26,161 nt of DNA from positions 1-26,161 of the forward strand of contig DIFQ01000042.1 in the NCBI GenBank assembly GCA_002419215.1. The letters are read 5' to 3'. This DNA is from Syntrophaceae bacterium UBA5744 (GTDB lineage: Bacteria > Desulfobacterota > Syntrophia > Syntrophales > UBA2192). This document shows, piece after piece, positions 1 to 7,291 of this stretch. Both the position numbers and the translations under genes were made by a program. The stretch's first letter is position 1. The number at the start of each line of letters is the position of its first letter. Under the pieces are notes generated by a model. That model searched no databases. It had not been told where the DNA came from and saw only the letters and a list, made by a program, of their open reading frames with translations.

Positions 1-730
1 TCCGGATCGCCGTACCGAGGGCGGCCTCCCGGGAACCCCTGGGGATGCCGATGTTCAGGATGCGCCGTTCGACCAGGTCGGCCGCGAGGGGCCGGGCGAT
101 GGCGGCGTCGACGAGATTGGCCTCCGCGGCCGCCCGGTATCCGCTGATCCTGTGCCGCGACCCGACGAGCCGGGCCATGACGTTCAGGAAAAAGACCAGG
201 TCGCTCACGACGAGACAGGTGGGGGGCGACGTCTCGAACTGGATGGGGACGAACGCCTCGAGGGTGGCGATCCTGTCGGCCTCGGTGCCCCCGTCGTAGT
301 TCCCGGGCTGGAGAATGGAATCGCCGATCGCGGCCGCATTCGAGTTGGCCAGCACGTGGTTGTTGCTCAGGATGAAAAGCTCGCTTCCCCGGGTGACGAG
401 GCAGCCCAGCGTGCCGGCGGTAATGTTGAAGTGCCCGATGGACACGCCGCCGGGGGCGGGCCGCCACCGGTCCGTGGGGGCCTGCAGGGCCCGGATGACA
501 CCGGTTTCAATGATGTCGGTCGGCATGGTGCCGACGACACGGGGGATGATCTCATCCATGGCGAGGGCCTCGGGGGGGAGCTTCTTGATCACCGAGACCA
601 CCACCGACGGTTCCCGGGTGACCTGCCCCCCGATGCGCTTGTATCCCACGCCGCAGGCCACGACGTTCTTGTTTTTCATCAGGATGTCGACATACTCCCG
701 CTTGGCCGCGCGTGCTTTTTCCAGCGCCAT
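1..730 (-). CDS. Trypsin-like (S1-fold) serine protease with N-terminal pro-domain-like module, 3' end off the window
   Basis: The frame is open from an ATG at 730 (GGAGG seven bases upstream) to the window edge, giving 243 residues and no stop. Residues about 20-82 form a module with the pattern NVV..GVGYK, VVVSV.KKLP and PTDI. From about residue 92 a trypsin-like core begins: SIGH, G.LGC.V, then LSNNHVLA, where His125 fits the catalytic His. VDAAIARP near residue 208 fits the catalytic Asp. The catalytic Ser (GDSGSP region) would lie beyond the edge. Bacterial proteases of this layout, resembling plant NAL1, are known as a family; substrates are mostly unknown. I see no signal peptide, so a cytoplasmic location is inferred. 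The gene is 32 bases downstream of a small gene encoding a paralogue of its N-terminal module and is probably co-transcribed with it. Confidence 0.75.
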   Translation of the reverse strand, partial: MALEKARAAKREYVDILMKNKNVVACGVGYKRIGGQVTREPSVVVSVIKKLPPEALAMDEIIPRVVGTMPTDIIETGVIRALQAPTDRWRPAPGGVSIGHFNITAGTLGCLVTRGSELFILSNNHVLANSNAAAIGDSILQPGNYDGGTEADRIATLEAFVPIQFETSPPTCLVVSDLVFFLNVMARLVGSRHRISGYRAAAEANLVDAAIARPLAADLVERRILNIGIPRGSREAALGTAIR

Positions 731-762
731 GGCACCCTCCTTTTACGTGACGGTTGTGATGT

Positions 763-1023
763 CTATCCCCGGGGAAGGGCTTCGATCTTCCCGACGTCCT
801 TCACATCCGTGGGGATCCCCTCGATCAGGGGCGGGATCAGGTCCCTCGCGTCGAGAGTCTCCGCCGGGAGCTTTCTCTCGACCATGACGACGATGCTCAT
901 CCGGTCTGTTGTCTTGCCGGCGGATTCCTTGAACCCGATGCCGACGCCGACGACGTTTTTCCTGGCGAGGAGTTCTTTCTCGTGCCGCCGCTTGATTATC
1001 CGGATTCGGTCGATGTCTGGCAT
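763..1023 (-). CDS. Stand-alone paralogue of the protease N-terminal module (86 aa)
   Basis: The start at 1023 is chosen because GAGGA lies about seven bases upstream and because the similarity begins there; an upstream in-frame start would extend the protein through what looks like promoter and leader DNA. The protein aligns along nearly its whole length with the first 82 residues of the downstream protease: about 30 of 73 positions are identical by eye, including KNVV.G.G.K, KLP.E.L, IP and PTD. It has no signal peptide, no membrane segment and no catalytic motif. Being short, upstream and in the same operon, it could act as a separate inhibitor, chaperone or pro-segment of the protease, or simply be a duplicated domain. 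That role is inference; the homology is seen in the sequence. It ends with TAG. Confidence 0.7.
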   Translation of the reverse strand: MPDIDRIRIIKRRHEKELLARKNVVGVGIGFKESAGKTTDRMSIVVMVERKLPAETLDARDLIPPLIEGIPTDVKDVGKIEALPRG

Positions 1024-1111
1024 GGATTCGTCCTCAGGTTGAGAATACGGGATGGAAATGAAGATCGTGTGGAGCAGGGCAGCAGGGGATGGGGTCGCTT
1101 TGCTTGAATAA

Positions 1112-1140
1112 AAATTACCCCTCGGAACCGGGTTTGTCAA
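1112..1140 (-). promoter_or_regulatory. Sigma-70-type promoter for the pro-domain/protease operon
   Basis: On the minus strand a perfect -35 TTGACA (1135-1140) is followed by a 17-base spacer and TAATTT (1112-1117). This predicts transcription from about 1105 and an approximately 80-base leader before the start at 1023. Confidence 0.6.
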
Positions 1141-1197
1141 TACGAACATGAACCCTCTCCGAACGATGGGGATCAATCGTGATGGAGGGTTGGCCGG

Positions 1198-2832
1198 TTA
1201 TTTTGCGGGAGGCGTCCGGACCGGCTCGAGACTGAGGATCCGGTCGACGTTGAAGACCCGCTTCTCCCGCCGCATCAGGCACAGGGCCTCGAGACCCAGG
1301 AAGGGACGCCCGGCGTATTCCATCTCGCCCAGGCGAAGGGGCCTCACGGTCCTGCGGCTCTTGACGTCCGAGCCTTTCAGGTAAACCATCTCCAGGGGGT
1401 CTTTGCGCCCGATGGCCGCCTCGAGGATCCGGAGCTTTTCTTCGCGGGAGAGTGCCTTCGCGGCCTGGTCGTACTGGCTTCGGGTCAGGTAACGGACCAC
1501 CGCCCAGTCCAGCAGGATGTGCTTCCTGCCCAGGGCCTTGCGCAGCACGATGCCCTCGAGGCTCGTGCACCGGGAGAGTGCCACGTAGAGCTGGCCGGGG
1601 GCGAAGGTCCCTCTGCCCACATCCAGGATCACCCGCTCGAAGGTCTTGCCCTGGCTCTTGTGGATCGTCACGGCGAAGGCAAGCCTCAGGGGGAACTGGG
1701 TGAACATGCCCACCGCCTCCGAGTCCAGGCGCCCGTCCTTCAGGAAGAACCGGAAGATTTCCCAGGTGTTGGGCCCGACCTCCACCAGCCGCCCGTCGTT
1801 CAGGCGGACGCGCACCAGGGGGCCGCCCCCCGGGTCTTTCCCGAACCCGGTGACCCTGCCGATGGTCCCATTCACCCAGCGGCCGCCCGGATCGTTGTTC
1901 AGCATCATGACCTGGGCGCCCCTCTTGAGCTTCAGCGCCACCGCCGTCGGGAGATACTCCCTGCCGAATTCACCCTCCAGGATTCCCTCCGACGTCCACG
2001 TTCTGCCCTTGAGCTTCTTCAACTGATCCTCGTTGTAGCCGTCGGCCAGGTCGTTCGTGCTGGTCAGGTGGATGTAGTACTCGTCGGCAGGGGGCTCGAA
2101 GTCCGGATCGAGGCGCGAGTTGAGGAGCTCCAGGTCCTCCGCGGTGACGGTGCGGTTGCGGATGGCGTTGAGCAGGTCGATGAATCGGTCGTCCTGCTGG
2201 CGGTAGATCTTCTCCAGCTCCACAAATTCCATCCCCAGGCCCTGGAAGGCCAGGGCGCTGAAGAAATAGGGGCTCGCGTAGAGGGTCTTGAAGAGCATCT
2301 TCTCGGCCGCGGTTACTACGGGGGGAAGCTGGTAGAGATCGCCGATGAAGATCATCTGCAGGCCGCCGAAGGGGGCGCCGGGCTCGGGGCCGTTGAGGCG
2401 CAGGAAGGCATCCACGCAGTCCAGCAGGTCCGCCCGGACCATGGAGACCTCGTCGATCACGATGGCGTCGAGCCGGCGGTAGATCCCGGCGCCGTCGCCG
2501 CGGATGCGCTTGCGCGCCGATTCGGGTGTCACGTCGGGCTTGAACCCGAAAAAGGAATGGATCGTCTGCCCCCCCACGTTCAAGGCCGCAACGCCCGTGG
2601 GCGCCAGGACCGCCACCTGCCTGGCGGTGTTTGCCTTGAAGTACTGGAGCAGGGTGGACTTGCCGGTGCCGGCGCGGCCCGTGACGAAGACGTGCCGGTG
2701 CGTTTCCTCCATGAGCCTGAGGGCGCGCTCGAAGGGCTCCGTGAACTCGATCGGGGGCAGGGCGGGTTCCGGTTTATGCGCCTGCCCCGGCTTCTTCCCG
2801 GAGCTGTCGTTCCTGGTTTTTGCTGATCCCAT
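1198..2832 (-). CDS. Pif1-type helicase with C-terminal WYL domain
   Basis: This is a superfamily-1B DNA helicase of the Pif1/RecD type, an ATP-driven 5'-3' motor expected to act on single-stranded or structured DNA in the cytoplasm. The Walker A GRAGTGKST is at residues 52-60, followed by VLAPTGVAALN and GGQTIHSFF, the Walker B-like AIVIDEVSMV, FIGDLYQLPPV, and near the C-terminal side of the motor AVTIHKSQGKTF and YVALSRC. Residues about 465-540 have the WYL pattern: an RK-rich helix, VRPLRL, FLGLEALC and a terminal NVDRILSL. Pif1-WYL fusions are an established bacterial architecture (Thermotoga elfii Pif1), in which the WYL part was described as an accessory ssDNA-binding module. The ATG at 2832 is preferred because AGGA lies eight bases upstream; a GTG at 2856 would add eight residues and has no clear ribosome site. 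There is no adjacent nuclease or defence gene. Confidence 0.88.
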   Translation of the reverse strand: MGSAKTRNDSSGKKPGQAHKPEPALPPIEFTEPFERALRLMEETHRHVFVTGRAGTGKSTLLQYFKANTARQVAVLAPTGVAALNVGGQTIHSFFGFKPDVTPESARKRIRGDGAGIYRRLDAIVIDEVSMVRADLLDCVDAFLRLNGPEPGAPFGGLQMIFIGDLYQLPPVVTAAEKMLFKTLYASPYFFSALAFQGLGMEFVELEKIYRQQDDRFIDLLNAIRNRTVTAEDLELLNSRLDPDFEPPADEYYIHLTSTNDLADGYNEDQLKKLKGRTWTSEGILEGEFGREYLPTAVALKLKRGAQVMMLNNDPGGRWVNGTIGRVTGFGKDPGGGPLVRVRLNDGRLVEVGPNTWEIFRFFLKDGRLDSEAVGMFTQFPLRLAFAVTIHKSQGKTFERVILDVGRGTFAPGQLYVALSRCTSLEGIVLRKALGRKHILLDWAVVRYLTRSQYDQAAKALSREEKLRILEAAIGRKDPLEMVYLKGSDVKSRRTVRPLRLGEMEYAGRPFLGLEALCLMRREKRVFNVDRILSLEPVRTPPAK

Positions 2833-2891
2833 CCTGTACGTCCTGCCTTCTGTCACCCGCTATCCGTCATCCCGCCATGCCGATGGACATG

Positions 2892-3302
2892 TCATCGATC
2901 CTTCTTCGCCTGTCTCAATCGGGACATTTCCAGCATTATCGGGGTTCGATCGAAGTAGACCTCGTTGCGCCTGATCTTCCCCCCGTCGTCGAACTGCACG
3001 AAACAGACGCCGACGCACTCGATGAGGTTTGGCCCGATGGGTATCCGGGCCAGCCATTTGTTCAGAAACCCGCCTTCCATCGGGATCGCCTCGAGCTGGG
3101 TCCAGACCCAGTCCGGGTTCTGGGCAAGGAGCTTCCGGAAGTAGGCAAGCAGATTGTCCTTCCCCTGGATCCCCCCGGGCACGGCGGGGTCGAGGTAAAA
3201 CGCGTCATCGGAATAGAAATCAACCAGCTTCCCGGGATCGTTGCCCGTCCACGCGGGCAGCCATCGGGAGGCAAACTCCCTCGCTTTCTCTTTGGTCGTC
3301 AT
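2892..3302 (-). CDS. NTF2-like / SnoaL-like protein (136 aa)
   Basis: A small cytoplasmic protein of the NTF2-like cone fold: an N-terminal helix (A..FA.RWLPAWTGND), the typical DFYSDDAFYLDPAVPG turn, GKDNLLAYFRKLLAQNPDW, and a C-terminal sheet with VGVCFVQFDDGGKIRRNEVYFD. The family includes polyketide cyclases, isomerases and many proteins with no assigned ligand, so no reaction can be given. The start at 3302 has GAGGTGA nine bases upstream. This Shine-Dalgarno overlaps the TGA stop of the preceding YciI-like gene, so the two are translationally coupled and probably work in the same small pathway. No signal peptide. Confidence 0.75.
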   Translation of the reverse strand: MTTKEKAREFASRWLPAWTGNDPGKLVDFYSDDAFYLDPAVPGGIQGKDNLLAYFRKLLAQNPDWVWTQLEAIPMEGGFLNKWLARIPIGPNLIECVGVCFVQFDDGGKIRRNEVYFDRTPIMLEMSRLRQAKKDR

Positions 3303-3313
3303 TCGCCGTCACC

Positions 3314-3598
3314 TCACTTGACGAAGCACGCAAAGCGCGGATCGTACGAGCCGGGAGTGAATTCGATGAACTGGTACTCCGAAGCCCCATGAATCGTGAA
3401 GGGGTCCTTTTTCATGATCTCCCGCGCCTCGTCGATGCCGACATTGGCGATGATCGCTCCCCCGACCCGCGGGTTCTGGGGCCCGGAGCAGATGAACTTC
3501 GACTGGCTGTAATACTCCTTCAGGAACTTGCGATGATCGGCCAGCAGCGAATCGATCACGTCCAGCGGTTTCACATACTTGCTCGTAATGATGACCAT
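3314..3598 (-). CDS. YciI-like protein (ferredoxin-like fold, 94 aa)
   Basis: This is a member of the YCII-related family of small dimeric alpha/beta proteins. Visible family marks are V..SLLADHRKFLKEY, where the His-Asp pair resembles the conserved putative active site, the ICSGPQNP turn, GGAIIANVGIDEAREIMKKDPF and a final beta strand QFIEFTPG. Members have been linked to degradation of aromatic compounds and to phosphoprotein-like roles, but the general activity is undefined, so no substrate is proposed. AAGGAGGAG upstream of the ATG is a strong ribosome site. It is the first gene of a two-gene unit with the NTF2-like gene, whose ribosome site overlaps this gene's stop codon. Confidence 0.75.
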   Translation of the reverse strand: MVIITSKYVKPLDVIDSLLADHRKFLKEYYSQSKFICSGPQNPRVGGAIIANVGIDEAREIMKKDPFTIHGASEYQFIEFTPGSYDPRFACFVK

Positions 3599-3729
3599 GA
3601 CCTGGCTCCTCCTTCAAGGTTGATTCAACAACCGGGCAATGCCTTCCGGAGTTCCGGGAGCAGCGTTTTCAAATCGCGATTTACGGCCATATCCCGCTGT
3701 TTGACGGCCCCTCGCCTCCTAATCGGCAC

Positions 3730-3776
3730 TGCGGGTCCCGCAGGGGCAGGATTCGCCCCCGGCCTTCTCGAAGGCC
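3730..3776. other. Three abutting hairpins downstream of the cyclophilin gene
   Basis: Three self-complementary segments follow one another with at most one base between them: TGCGGG/CCCGCA (3730-3742), GGGGC/GCCCC with a 7-base loop (3743-3759) and GGCCTTC/GAAGGCC (3761-3776). They lie 30 bases after the stop of the minus-strand cyclophilin gene. None has a U-tract, so this is not a classical intrinsic terminator. It may be a structured 3' end or a transcript stabiliser. Confidence 0.45.
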
Positions 3777-3806
3777 TCCCGGCCCCGCGCTTCGGGGGTG
3801 GATCGC

Positions 3807-4376
3807 CTACTTGACCCGGATCGACTCGATGATCACCAAGTCGCGGGGGACGTCCGAAGAGAACGGACCCTTCGGCCCGGTCGGCACGGCGGAGATGGCG
3901 TCTACCACGTCCATGCCGCGGGTGACCTTGCCGAAGACTGCGTATCCATAATCGCGGGCCCCGTGGTTGAGGGGGGCGTTGTCCGTCACGTTGATGAAAA
4001 ACTGTGCCGTGGCGGAATCCACGACATCGGTGCGCGCCATGGCCAGCGTTCCGCGTTCGTTCTTGAGACCGTTGGCTGCCTCGTTCTTGATGGGAGGCCG
4101 GGTGGGCTTCTGGGTGAAGTAGCGGTTAAATCCTCCGCCCTGGATCATGAAGTTGGGGATCACCCGGTGAAAGATCGTCCCGGTGTAAAACCCCGCATCG
4201 ACATACTTCATGAAATTATCAACCGTAATGGGCGCCTTGTCCCTGTAGAGAACGGCTTCGATCTCCCCCTTGTTGGTTTTGATCACGACGGTCGGGTTTC
4301 CCTTGCCGGCTTCCTGCGCAAGCGCCGGGCCTGCGCACAGCGACAGCAACAATACGATCCACATCCATTTTTTCAT
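3807..4376 (-). CDS. Exported cyclophilin-type peptidyl-prolyl cis-trans isomerase
   Basis: The enzyme catalyses cis-trans isomerisation of Xaa-Pro bonds, here probably in the periplasm. Residues 1-20 are a clear signal peptide (MKKWMW, a Leu-rich core, then ALA before Gln21). The cyclophilin core follows: VDNFMKYVDAGFYTGTIFHR, VIPNFMIQGGGF with the catalytic Arg/Phe/Gln set, GTLAMAR, SATAQFFINV and YAVFGKVTRGMDVVDAI. The length (189 aa) is normal for bacterial PpiA-type proteins. The ATG at 4376 starts the signal peptide; a longer frame reaching 4424 runs through the promoter and is rejected. A TTGACA/TGTAAA promoter lies just upstream. The gene ends with TAG and appears monocistronic, separated from the YciI-like gene by a hairpin cluster. 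Confidence 0.92.
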   Translation of the reverse strand: MKKWMWIVLLLSLCAGPALAQEAGKGNPTVVIKTNKGEIEAVLYRDKAPITVDNFMKYVDAGFYTGTIFHRVIPNFMIQGGGFNRYFTQKPTRPPIKNEAANGLKNERGTLAMARTDVVDSATAQFFINVTDNAPLNHGARDYGYAVFGKVTRGMDVVDAISAVPTGPKGPFSSDVPRDLVIIESIRVK

Positions 4377-4423
4377 GTGTCTGCGCCTTTCCTGATTTTC
4401 CTCTTTTGGGCCAGCCCCTGGCA

Positions 4424-4452
4424 TTTACACATCGAAGCGGGGTAAATGTCAA
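4424..4452 (-). promoter_or_regulatory. Sigma-70-type promoter of the cyclophilin gene
   Basis: The minus strand shows TTGACA (4447-4452), a 17-base spacer and TGTAAA (4424-4429). The predicted start near 4417 leaves a leader of about 40 bases before the ATG at 4376. Confidence 0.5.
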
Positions 4453-4528
4453 GACTCCAGCCCGACCGCGCCGGTTGCCGGCAGGATCCTTACGGGTTGA
4501 CAAGTTATGATGGACACCAAACAGGCGT

Positions 4529-4592
4529 TGTCATTCCTGCGAAGGCAGGAATCCACTGAAATACCGGATTCCGGATCGAGTCCGGAATGACA
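4529..4592. repeat. REP-like intergenic palindrome (TGTCATTCC...GGAATGACA)
   Basis: A 64-bp element is bounded by the perfect 9-bp inverted repeat TGTCATTCC / GGAATGACA and contains two inner hairpins, CCTGC-GAAG-GCAGG and CCGGA.../TCCGG. Elements of this consensus are dispersed in intergenic DNA of many proteobacteria. Only one copy is seen here, between the cyclophilin and GIY-YIG genes. The remainder of 4453-4673 shows nothing else I can support. Confidence 0.65.
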
Positions 4593-4673
4593 GCGACTCT
4601 TTTCTGAAAGATTCATGGGCAAGCTGTTTCATGACCCCCTAAATCAGCACAATCGCTTGCCCGCCCGATCGGT

Positions 4674-4961
4674 TCAGGTCATGACCTTTTTCTTGATCCG
4701 GGGACGGCGCTGCGCGGCTGTCAGAGCCGCCAGCTTCCTGTTTTTCGGGAGCCGCTTGATCCGGTATTCCAGGCGGAAGGCCTCGGCCTTTCCCAGGGCC
4801 CTGCTTGTCGCCAGCAGCGTCACGGGCAGCCTCGCCCGGGTGAACCGGGAGGCGATGCCCCGGTTGTGGGCATCGAGCCTTTTTCCCATGTCGTTGGTGA
4901 CGCCGCAGTAGAGCTTTCCGTCGGCGCAGAGGAGGAGATAGGTCAGCCACGATTCACGCAT
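4674..4961 (-). CDS. GIY-YIG superfamily protein (UPF0213/YhbQ-like, 95 aa)
   Basis: A single-domain member of the GIY-YIG nuclease superfamily. The motif TYLLLCADGKLYCGVTND replaces the literal GIY...YIG, as is usual in the YhbQ/UPF0213 group; the conserved Arg of the following helix (GKRLDAHNRG) and the downstream Glu (KAEAFRLEYRIKRL) are present, so the catalytic scaffold is intact. Related stand-alone proteins are implicated in DNA metabolism or repair, but the precise role is unsettled. The ATG lies 15 bases after the stop of uup, so the gene is probably the distal cistron of that transcript. Its ribosome site is weak (GGCGGG about nine bases upstream). Confidence 0.85.
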   Translation of the reverse strand: MRESWLTYLLLCADGKLYCGVTNDMGKRLDAHNRGIASRFTRARLPVTLLATSRALGKAEAFRLEYRIKRLPKNRKLAALTAAQRRPRIKKKVMT

Positions 4962-4976
4962 GGGTCAATCCCGCCG

Positions 4977-6890
4977 TCAGCCCGGCTCGCCGCTTAACTT
5001 TGCCGCGAGGCTCTCCAGTTCGTCCCAGCGCCCGTAGGCTCCGTCCAGTTCCTCTTCCAGGGCATTCAGCCGGTCGCTGGCACGTTTGATTTCGTCGGCG
5101 TTCCTCCCGGCATAGAACGCGGGAGAATTCAGGGTCTCCATCAGGCGCTCCTTCTCCTGCTCCAGGGCTTCGATCTGCAGCGGCAGCTCCGCCAGTTCCC
5201 GCGTCTCCTTGTAGGAGAGCTTCTGCTTTTCTCTCGGGGGCTTGCCCTTCTTCGGCTTCTGCTCCCCCGGCGCCGCCTTCAGGGGCTCCTCGTGCACCGT
5301 CCGCTGCCGCAGCCAGTCGTCATAGCCGCCCACGTATTCCTGCAGCCGCCCCCTGCCTTCGAATACAATCGTCGAGGTCACCACGTTGTTGAGGAACGCA
5401 CGGTCGTGGCTGACCATCAGGATCGTGCCGCTGTATTCCATGAGCCGGTCTTCGAGGAGCTCGAGCGTTTCCGTGTCGAGATCGTTGGTCGGCTCGTCCA
5501 GGACCAGGACATTGGAGGGGAGGATGAAGAGCTTTGCCAGCAGGAGGCGATTGCGTTCGCCGCCCGACAGGGAGCTGACCGGCGACAGGATGCGGTCCGG
5601 GGGGAAGAGGAAATCCTGGAGATATCCCATCACGTGCCGGGAGGCGCCGCCCACGGCGATCATGTCGTTGCCGTCGCCGATATTGTCCTTCAGGGTGCCG
5701 TTCTCGTCGAGCTGGGCGCGCAGCTGATCGAAGTAGGCGACCCGGATCCCGCTTCCCAGGCGGATCCTGCCCCGCTGCGGCTCCAGTTCGCCGAGAAGGA
5801 TCTTGAGGAGCGTGGTCTTGCCGGAGCCGTTGGGCCCGATGATGCCCACCTTGTCGCCGCGGATGATCGTGGTGGAAAAGTCTTCCACGATCTTGTGGTC
5901 GCCGAAGGCGAAGTGAATCTTGTCCGCTTCCGCAACCAGCCGGCCGCTGCGTTCGGCCTCCTGGATCGTCAGCCGCACATTGCCCGTCTGCTCCTGCCGC
6001 TGTGCCCGCTCCCGGCGCATCGTTACCAGCGCGCGCACCCGGCCCTCGTTGCGTGTGCGGCGGGCCTTGATCCCTTGCCGGACCCACGTCTCCTCCCGGG
6101 CCAGTTTCTTGTCAAACTCCTGCCACTGCCTGTCCTGTGCCTCCAGCAGGGCCTGGCGGCGTTCGAGGTACGTACCGTAATCGCAGGCAAACGACATCAG
6201 GCGGCCCCGGTCGATCTCCACGATGCGTGTCGCCAGCCGCTGCAGAAACGCCCGGTCGTGGGTTACGACCATGAGGGTCTTCTCGAACTTCAGGAGGAAA
6301 TCCTCGAGCCAGAGGATGGCGTTGATGTCGAGGTGGTTCGTGGGCTCGTCCAGGAGCAGCAGGTCCGGGTCGCTCACCAGGGCCTTGGCCAGGAAGACCC
6401 GGCGTTTCATGCCCGCCGACAGGGTACGGAACTCGGCGTTCTCATCGAGCTCGGTTCGGGCGATGACCGTTTCCACCCGCTGATGATAATGCCAGGCGCC
6501 GGAGGTCTCCAGCCGGTGCTGCACCTGTTCGAGCTTTTTCAGCTGGCCCTCGTCGCCGCTGCGGGACATCCGCAGGGTCAGGTCGTGGTATTCCCTGAGC
6601 AGATCCAGGTGCTCCCGGCCGCCGGAGGCCACGACATCGTAGATCGTCCCCGGAAGGTCGTCGGGAACATCCTGGGGCAGCATGGCGATCCGGACCTCGC
6701 CGCTTCGGATGATTTCACCGCTATCCGGGCTGATGTCGCCCGTCAGCAATTTCATGAGGGTCGACTTGCCCGAACCGTTCCGGCCCAGAAGACCGATCCG
6801 TTCGCCCGCTTCGATCTGGAGCGCAGCGCCGTCCAGCAGGCGCGGCCCGCCGAAGCTGACCGAAACCTCGTTGATCCAGATGATTCCCAT
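4977..6890 (-). CDS. uup: ABC-F ATPase Uup
   Basis: A soluble ABC protein with two nucleotide-binding domains and no membrane segments. ABC-F proteins act on ribosomes, and Uup is also linked to suppression of precise excision of transposons and to DNA-junction binding. Domain 1 carries GRNGSGKST (36-44), a divergent signature LSAGMKRR and LLLLDEPTNHLD. The interdomain linker is rich in Arg/Gln (the ABC-F arm/linker). Domain 2 has GPNGSGKTT, LSGGERNR and VLVLDEPTNDLD. The C-terminus is a Lys-rich stretch followed by a coiled coil (LSYKETREL through the final Glu/Leu-rich helix), which is diagnostic of Uup rather than EttA. The length, 637 aa, is normal. The ribosome site at the ATG is weak. 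Confidence 0.93.
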   Translation of the reverse strand: MGIIWINEVSVSFGGPRLLDGAALQIEAGERIGLLGRNGSGKSTLMKLLTGDISPDSGEIIRSGEVRIAMLPQDVPDDLPGTIYDVVASGGREHLDLLREYHDLTLRMSRSGDEGQLKKLEQVQHRLETSGAWHYHQRVETVIARTELDENAEFRTLSAGMKRRVFLAKALVSDPDLLLLDEPTNHLDINAILWLEDFLLKFEKTLMVVTHDRAFLQRLATRIVEIDRGRLMSFACDYGTYLERRQALLEAQDRQWQEFDKKLAREETWVRQGIKARRTRNEGRVRALVTMRRERAQRQEQTGNVRLTIQEAERSGRLVAEADKIHFAFGDHKIVEDFSTTIIRGDKVGIIGPNGSGKTTLLKILLGELEPQRGRIRLGSGIRVAYFDQLRAQLDENGTLKDNIGDGNDMIAVGGASRHVMGYLQDFLFPPDRILSPVSSLSGGERNRLLLAKLFILPSNVLVLDEPTNDLDTETLELLEDRLMEYSGTILMVSHDRAFLNNVVTSTIVFEGRGRLQEYVGGYDDWLRQRTVHEEPLKAAPGEQKPKKGKPPREKQKLSYKETRELAELPLQIEALEQEKERLMETLNSPAFYAGRNADEIKRASDRLNALEEELDGAYGRWDELESLAAKLSGEPG

Positions 6891-7291
6891 ATCCAGCCCG
6901 AGTGCACGCCTTTCCGTTCGGGGCGCCGCCGGGCCAGGTCCAAACGGGTACCCGGAGAAAACCCCGCCCTCTGCCTACCGGCAATGACCGCTTTTGTAAA
7001 GGATAAGTTGCCTCCGCTGCCGCACCGCCGTCGTATTGACCGGAAGCCTTTCTTCCGGCGCATCGTTTCCGGGCAATAAAATAGCTTGCATTTCCATAAA
7101 AGATCATATAGTGTGACTTCCAACTTGATGTGCAGTGCGTTTTTGTTACCGGAAAAGTACAGAAAAGTAGACCGCACAAACCAGCAATCATGGCAAGTGC
7201 GGTTTTTTTGTGCGCAAAGAGAGTACCCGCCGAAGGTTTCGGCATAATTTAAAGGTTCCCTGGAGGAGCCGAATACAAAGGAGCAGTAAAG
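6891..7291. other. Divergent intergenic region between uup and the cold-shock gene
   Basis: No coding sequence is supported here. The half nearer uup shows nothing recognisable. The half nearer the cold-shock gene holds a weak promoter-like pair on the plus strand (TTGCAT 7086-7091, TATAGT 7107-7112, a short 15-base spacer), a terminator-like hairpin (7171-7209), a small hairpin CCGAA/TTCGG (7230-7242) and two purine-rich ribosome sites, GGAGGA near 7262 and AAAGGAG just before the ATG. Confidence 0.5.
7171..7209 (+). terminator. Terminator-like hairpin in the cold-shock gene leader
   Basis: On the plus strand ACCGCAC (7171-7177) pairs with GTGCGGT (7197-7203) and is followed at once by a run of seven T (7203-7209). 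No gene lies upstream on this strand, so the hairpin ends either a leader transcript (attenuator of the cold-shock gene) or a separate RNA of about 90 bases starting near 7119. Confidence 0.55.

Noticed and set aside
1519..2826. Long plus-strand open frame (435 codons) opposite the Pif1 gene
   Set aside because: It mirrors the codon structure of the helicase in GC-rich DNA, has low-complexity His/Gly/Glu-rich translation and no family motif.
3620..3710. A 21-codon minus-strand reading frame before the YciI-like gene
   Set aside because: It could encode a short amphipathic leader peptide, but it has no good ribosome site and no support from homology.
3690..3760. tRNA-like look: CCTCCTAA resembling an Arg(CCT) anticodon loop followed by a 5-bp stem with a 7-base loop
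   Set aside because: The flanking bases do not form an anticodon stem, there is no D arm or acceptor stem, and the 7-base loop does not have the T-loop sequence.
5292..7079. Plus-strand open frame of 595 codons opposite uup
   Set aside because: Antisense shadow of a GC-rich gene; the minus-strand frame has complete ABC motifs and this one has none.
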